The notes beneath the pieces are model-generated. The model saw nothing but the letters and a program-made list of their open reading frames with translations. It made no database searches and was not told the DNA's origin. A stretch of DNA of 6,700 bases, taken from contig CAMOHL010000043.1 in assembly GCA_946615295.1 (NCBI GenBank), forward strand, positions 1 to 6,700, written 5' to 3'. Source of the stretch: an uncultured Clostridia bacterium (lineage in GTDB: Bacteria > Bacillota > Clostridia > Christensenellales > UBA1242). Made by a program: the position numbers and the translations under genes. Positions 4,720 through 6,700 of this stretch are shown here, piece after piece. How positions within the stretch are numbered: the stretch's first letter is position 1; every line of letters begins with the position of its first letter.

Positions 4720-5499
4720 ATGAATAGTGAAATAATAACATCAAAATCAAATCAAAAAATTGTTGATGCAAAAAAATTGTTAGAAAAAAAATATCGCGAC
4801 AAAACAAATTTGTTTTTGATAGAAACAAAAAAAGTTTTGAAAGAAGCTATTTTGTGTGGACTTTTGCCAAAATGTTTTTTTGTGGAAGAAGGCAGGAATT
4901 TTGATTTTGAAGAATTTGGAATATCAAATACTGATAAAATCAAAATATATGTTGTTTCAAAATCAGTTTTTAAGGAACTTTCAACAGTTGTTTCAAGTGA
5001 TGGATATATTGGTATCTTTGCAAAAAAAGAAAGCAAAAAAGAGTATTTAGGTGGTAAGTTTTTGATTTTGGATAACTTGCAAAATCCAGACAATTTTGGA
5101 GCAATTATGAGAACAGCCCTTGCTTGCAATTTTAAACAAATCTTTGCAATAAATTCTGTTGATGAGTATAGCCCAAAAGTTATAAGAGCAAGTATGGGTA
5201 ATCAATTCAAAATAAATATTGTTCACATAAATTATGATGATGTTGAAAAAATGTTTGCAAATGCAAAACTCTATGCTTTGAGTATGGAAGGGCAAAATAT
5301 ATTTGAAATAGAAAATTTTGAAAATGATATTGGTTTTATTGTTGGCAATGAAGGGAACGGGGTATCTCAATTTTTAAAAAATAGAGCAAACAAAACACTA
5401 TCAATACCTATGGAAAACAATGTTGAAAGTTTGAATGCCAGCATAAGTAGTAGTGTTGTTATGTATTATATTTATGCAAAAGTCGCCAAAAAACAATAA
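4720..5499 (+). CDS. SpoU/TrmH-family RNA 2'-O-methyltransferase
   Basis: This enzyme family transfers a methyl group from S-adenosylmethionine to a ribose 2'-OH in rRNA or tRNA, using a deep trefoil knot to hold the cofactor. The 259-residue product has the substrate-binding N-domain (about 1-100, starting MNSEIITSKSNQKI) and the three SpoU motifs: NPDNFGAIMRT (122-132) with the catalytic-type Arg131; GFIVGNEGNGVS (205-216) with Glu211; and LSIPM...ESLNAS (227-241). Whether the target is 23S rRNA, as in RlmB-like proteins, or tRNA cannot be told, so I give no symbol. Two ATGs are possible: 4720 lies 11 bases after AAAGGAG (4702-4708), 4711 only 2 bases after it and adds MFL. The stop is 68 bases before yebC, and no terminator separates them. 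Confidence 0.93.
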   Translation: MNSEIITSKSNQKIVDAKKLLEKKYRDKTNLFLIETKKVLKEAILCGLLPKCFFVEEGRNFDFEEFGISNTDKIKIYVVSKSVFKELSTVVSSDGYIGIFAKKESKKEYLGGKFLILDNLQNPDNFGAIMRTALACNFKQIFAINSVDEYSPKVIRASMGNQFKINIVHINYDDVEKMFANAKLYALSMEGQNIFEIENFENDIGFIVGNEGNGVSQFLKNRANKTLSIPMENNVESLNASISSSVVMYYIYAKVAKKQ

Positions 5500-5505
5500 A
5501 ATTAT

Positions 5506-5534
5506 TTGTGTTTTGCAAATCTATATAGTATAAT
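5506..5534 (+). promoter_or_regulatory. Promoter of yebC
   Basis: A perfect -10 box TATAAT (5529-5534) lies exactly 17 bases after a weak -35, TTGTGT (5506-5511). Transcription would begin near 5541, leaving a leader of about 27 bases with the AGGAG site. yebC may also be read through from the methyltransferase gene. Confidence 0.6.
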
Positions 5535-5567
5535 ATATAAGTATTTTGAAAATTAGGAGTATTTTTT

Positions 5568-6296
5568 ATGTCAGGACATAGTAAATGGAACAATATTAAG
5601 CAAACAAAAGGAAAAATGGATGCTCTTCGTGGAAAGATATTCACAAAGTATGGCAAGATTATCACTGTTGCCGTAAAACAAGGTGGGGGCGATCCAAACA
5701 GCAATCCAAAACTTAGAGATGCTATTGCAAAGGCAAAAGCAAACAACATGCCAAATGACAACATCACAAGATGTATCAAAAGAGCTCTTGGAGAAGGTAA
5801 GGGTGGCACTTATGAAGATATAACCTATGAAGGTTACGGAATTGGTGGTAGTGCAGTTATTGTTAATTGTTTGACAGATAACAAAAACAGAACAGCTGGA
5901 GCAATTCGTCATATTTTTGATCATCACAATGGAGCAGTTGGAAGCACAAACTGTGTGTCATTTATGTTTGATAGACTAGGTCAAATTGTAATTGACAAAA
6001 ATTGTGGACATTCAGAAGATGAAATTATGGAATGGGGACTTGAAGCAGGTGCAGATGATGTGATTGTTGATGACGAAGTTTATACTGTTGTTACAAATCC
6101 ATCAAATTTCAATCAAGTTAGGGATTTTTTGGAACAAAAAGGTCTCACATTCTTGACTGCTGAAGTTAATTTGATTCCACAAAATTATGTTGACCTTGAT
6201 GATAATCAATATGAAGTTTTCCAAAAAATGATTGATGAATTTGAAGAAAACGAAGATGTTCAAGATGTTTATCACAATGTCAATATGAGAGATTAG
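5568..6296 (+). CDS. yebC: YebC/TACO1-family translation-associated protein
   Basis: The 242-residue product has the family's usual length and opens with its hallmark MSGHSKWNNIKQTKGKMD, followed by ARGK-like RGKIFTKYGK, the GGGDPNSNPKLRDAIAKAK segment and PNDNITRCIKRA. The middle carries YEGYGIGGSAVIVNCLTDNKNRT, and the acidic C-terminal half ends in the typical EDVQDVYHNV. The family was long annotated as transcriptional regulators; its mitochondrial member TACO1 and more recent bacterial work point to a role at the ribosome in relieving stalls at difficult peptide stretches such as polyproline. Which role applies here is not visible. Shine-Dalgarno AGGAG (5555-5559) is 8 bases before the ATG. 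A terminator follows at 6356-6379, so the unit ends with this gene. Confidence 0.96.
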   Translation: MSGHSKWNNIKQTKGKMDALRGKIFTKYGKIITVAVKQGGGDPNSNPKLRDAIAKAKANNMPNDNITRCIKRALGEGKGGTYEDITYEGYGIGGSAVIVNCLTDNKNRTAGAIRHIFDHHNGAVGSTNCVSFMFDRLGQIVIDKNCGHSEDEIMEWGLEAGADDVIVDDEVYTVVTNPSNFNQVRDFLEQKGLTFLTAEVNLIPQNYVDLDDNQYEVFQKMIDEFEENEDVQDVYHNVNMRD

Positions 6297-6355
6297 TTCA
6301 ATACTGACAGCAAAATATATTTAAAACAATTTGTTTGATAATATAAAAACAATAG

Positions 6356-6379
6356 CAACTCATTTTTGAGTTGTTTTTT
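6356..6379 (+). terminator. Terminator downstream of yebC
   Basis: CAACTCA-TTTT-TGAGTTG is a perfect 7-bp stem with a 4-base loop, followed by six T (6374-6379). It lies 59 bases after the yebC stop and separates yebC from tgt. Between the stop and the hairpin I see no other feature. Confidence 0.85.
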
Positions 6380-6381
6380 GT

Positions 6382-6410
6382 TTGCTTTTTTTCAAAAAAA
6401 ATGATATTAT
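6382..6410 (+). promoter_or_regulatory. Promoter of tgt, possibly giving a leaderless transcript
   Basis: TGATATTAT (6402-6410) is an extended -10 element (TGn plus TATTAT, 5 of 6); TTGCTT (6382-6387) is a weak -35 at the ideal 17-base spacing. The -10 ends only six bases before the tgt ATG, so the usual start point would fall on or next to the A of ATG at 6417. Confidence 0.55.
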
Positions 6411-6416
6411 GTCTCT

Positions 6417-6700
6417 ATGGAAAAATTTAGTTATGAAGTCACACATATAGACAAAAACAGTGGTGCAAGAACAGGCGTTTTGCACCCTCCACATGGAGAT
6501 ATTGAAACTCCAATTTTTATGCCAGTAGGAACACAAGCAACAGTAAAAGCACTTTCACCAGAAGAAGTTGAAACGGCAGGTGCTCAAATCATACTTTCAA
6601 ACACATATCATCTATATTTGCGTCCAGGTGAAAACATAGTCAAAAATGCAGGTGGACTACACAAGTTTATGGCTTGGAACAAACCAATTCTTACAGATAG
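6417..6700 (+). CDS. tgt: Queuine/preQ1 tRNA-ribosyltransferase Tgt, N-terminal part (3' end outside window)
   Basis: Tgt exchanges guanine at the wobble position (34) of tRNAs with GUN anticodons for preQ1 in bacteria, the step that commits to queuosine; in some salvaging bacteria the substrate is queuine. The visible 94 residues match the family's start closely: ARTGVLHPPHGDIETPIFMP (residues 17-36), VGTQATVKALSPEEV, then QIILSNTYHLYLRPGE, GGLHKFM and KPILTD, the last Asp (94) being the conserved active-site Asp that begins the DSGG motif. Zinc site and nucleophile Asp lie beyond the window. The ATG at 6417 gives the usual N-terminal length, but no Shine-Dalgarno site precedes it (GATATTATGTCTCT). 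queA, a common upstream neighbour of tgt, is absent here. Confidence 0.96.
   Translation, partial: MEKFSYEVTHIDKNSGARTGVLHPPHGDIETPIFMPVGTQATVKALSPEEVETAGAQIILSNTYHLYLRPGENIVKNAGGLHKFMAWNKPILTD

Noticed and set aside
5504..5520. ATTTG...CAAAT inverted repeat between the methyltransferase and yebC
   Set aside because: Five A/T-rich pairs overlapping the -35 region of the yebC promoter, without a T tract; too weak for a terminator or operator call.
1..6700. tRNA genes, CRISPR arrays, insertion sequences or attachment sites
   Set aside because: I looked for cloverleaf motifs, regularly spaced identical repeats, transposase-like proteins and flanking duplications and saw none.

Overview
The window is an AT-rich (roughly 30% G+C by eye) stretch of bacterial chromosome with seven protein genes, all on the + strand. 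Gene content is almost entirely housekeeping: the chaperone pair dnaK-dnaJ, the translation operon infC-rpmI-rplT, an SpoU-family RNA methyltransferase, yebC and the start of tgt. One 395-residue gene is not a familiar housekeeping gene; I read it as a cytoplasmic transglutaminase-fold protein. The strong Shine-Dalgarno sites, T-tailed hairpin terminators, adenine-rich codon use, infC-rpmI-rplT order and an L20-type attenuator ahead of infC suggest a low-GC Firmicutes or Firmicutes-related organism, probably uncultured. TGG encodes Trp and no internal TGA is needed, so the standard bacterial code fits and a Mycoplasma-type code does not. I cannot name a genus.

Layout: 1-656 is the 3' third of dnaK. 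657-776 is a spacer whose hairpin may control dnaJ. 777-1898 is dnaJ. 1899-2150 is a regulatory region with 11-bp spaced TTGA repeats, an extended -10 promoter, and a leader with a bulged stem and a terminator that competes with a look-alike upstream segment. 2151-3244 is infC-rpmI-rplT with a terminator just after it. 3245-3441 is a non-coding AT-rich gap with a candidate promoter and a T-tailed hairpin. 3442-4629 is the transglutaminase-like gene. 4641-4689 is a terminator followed at once by a consensus extended -10. 4720-5499 is the SpoU-family methyltransferase. 5506-6296 is yebC with its own promoter. 6356-6416 is a terminator and a promoter that may give a leaderless transcript. 6417-6700 is the 5' part of tgt, cut by the window end.

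How the parts work together: DnaK and DnaJ fold new and damaged proteins. IF3, L35 and L20 are made from one operon, and L20 is the known feedback repressor of such operons through a leader like the one seen here; IF3 adds a possible second loop because its start codon appears to be AUU. The methyltransferase, YebC and Tgt act on rRNA or tRNA, on translation, and on tRNA respectively, so most of the window concerns making proteins. The most interesting items are the infC leader with its AUU start, the switchable hairpin ahead of dnaJ, and the unassigned transglutaminase-like gene.
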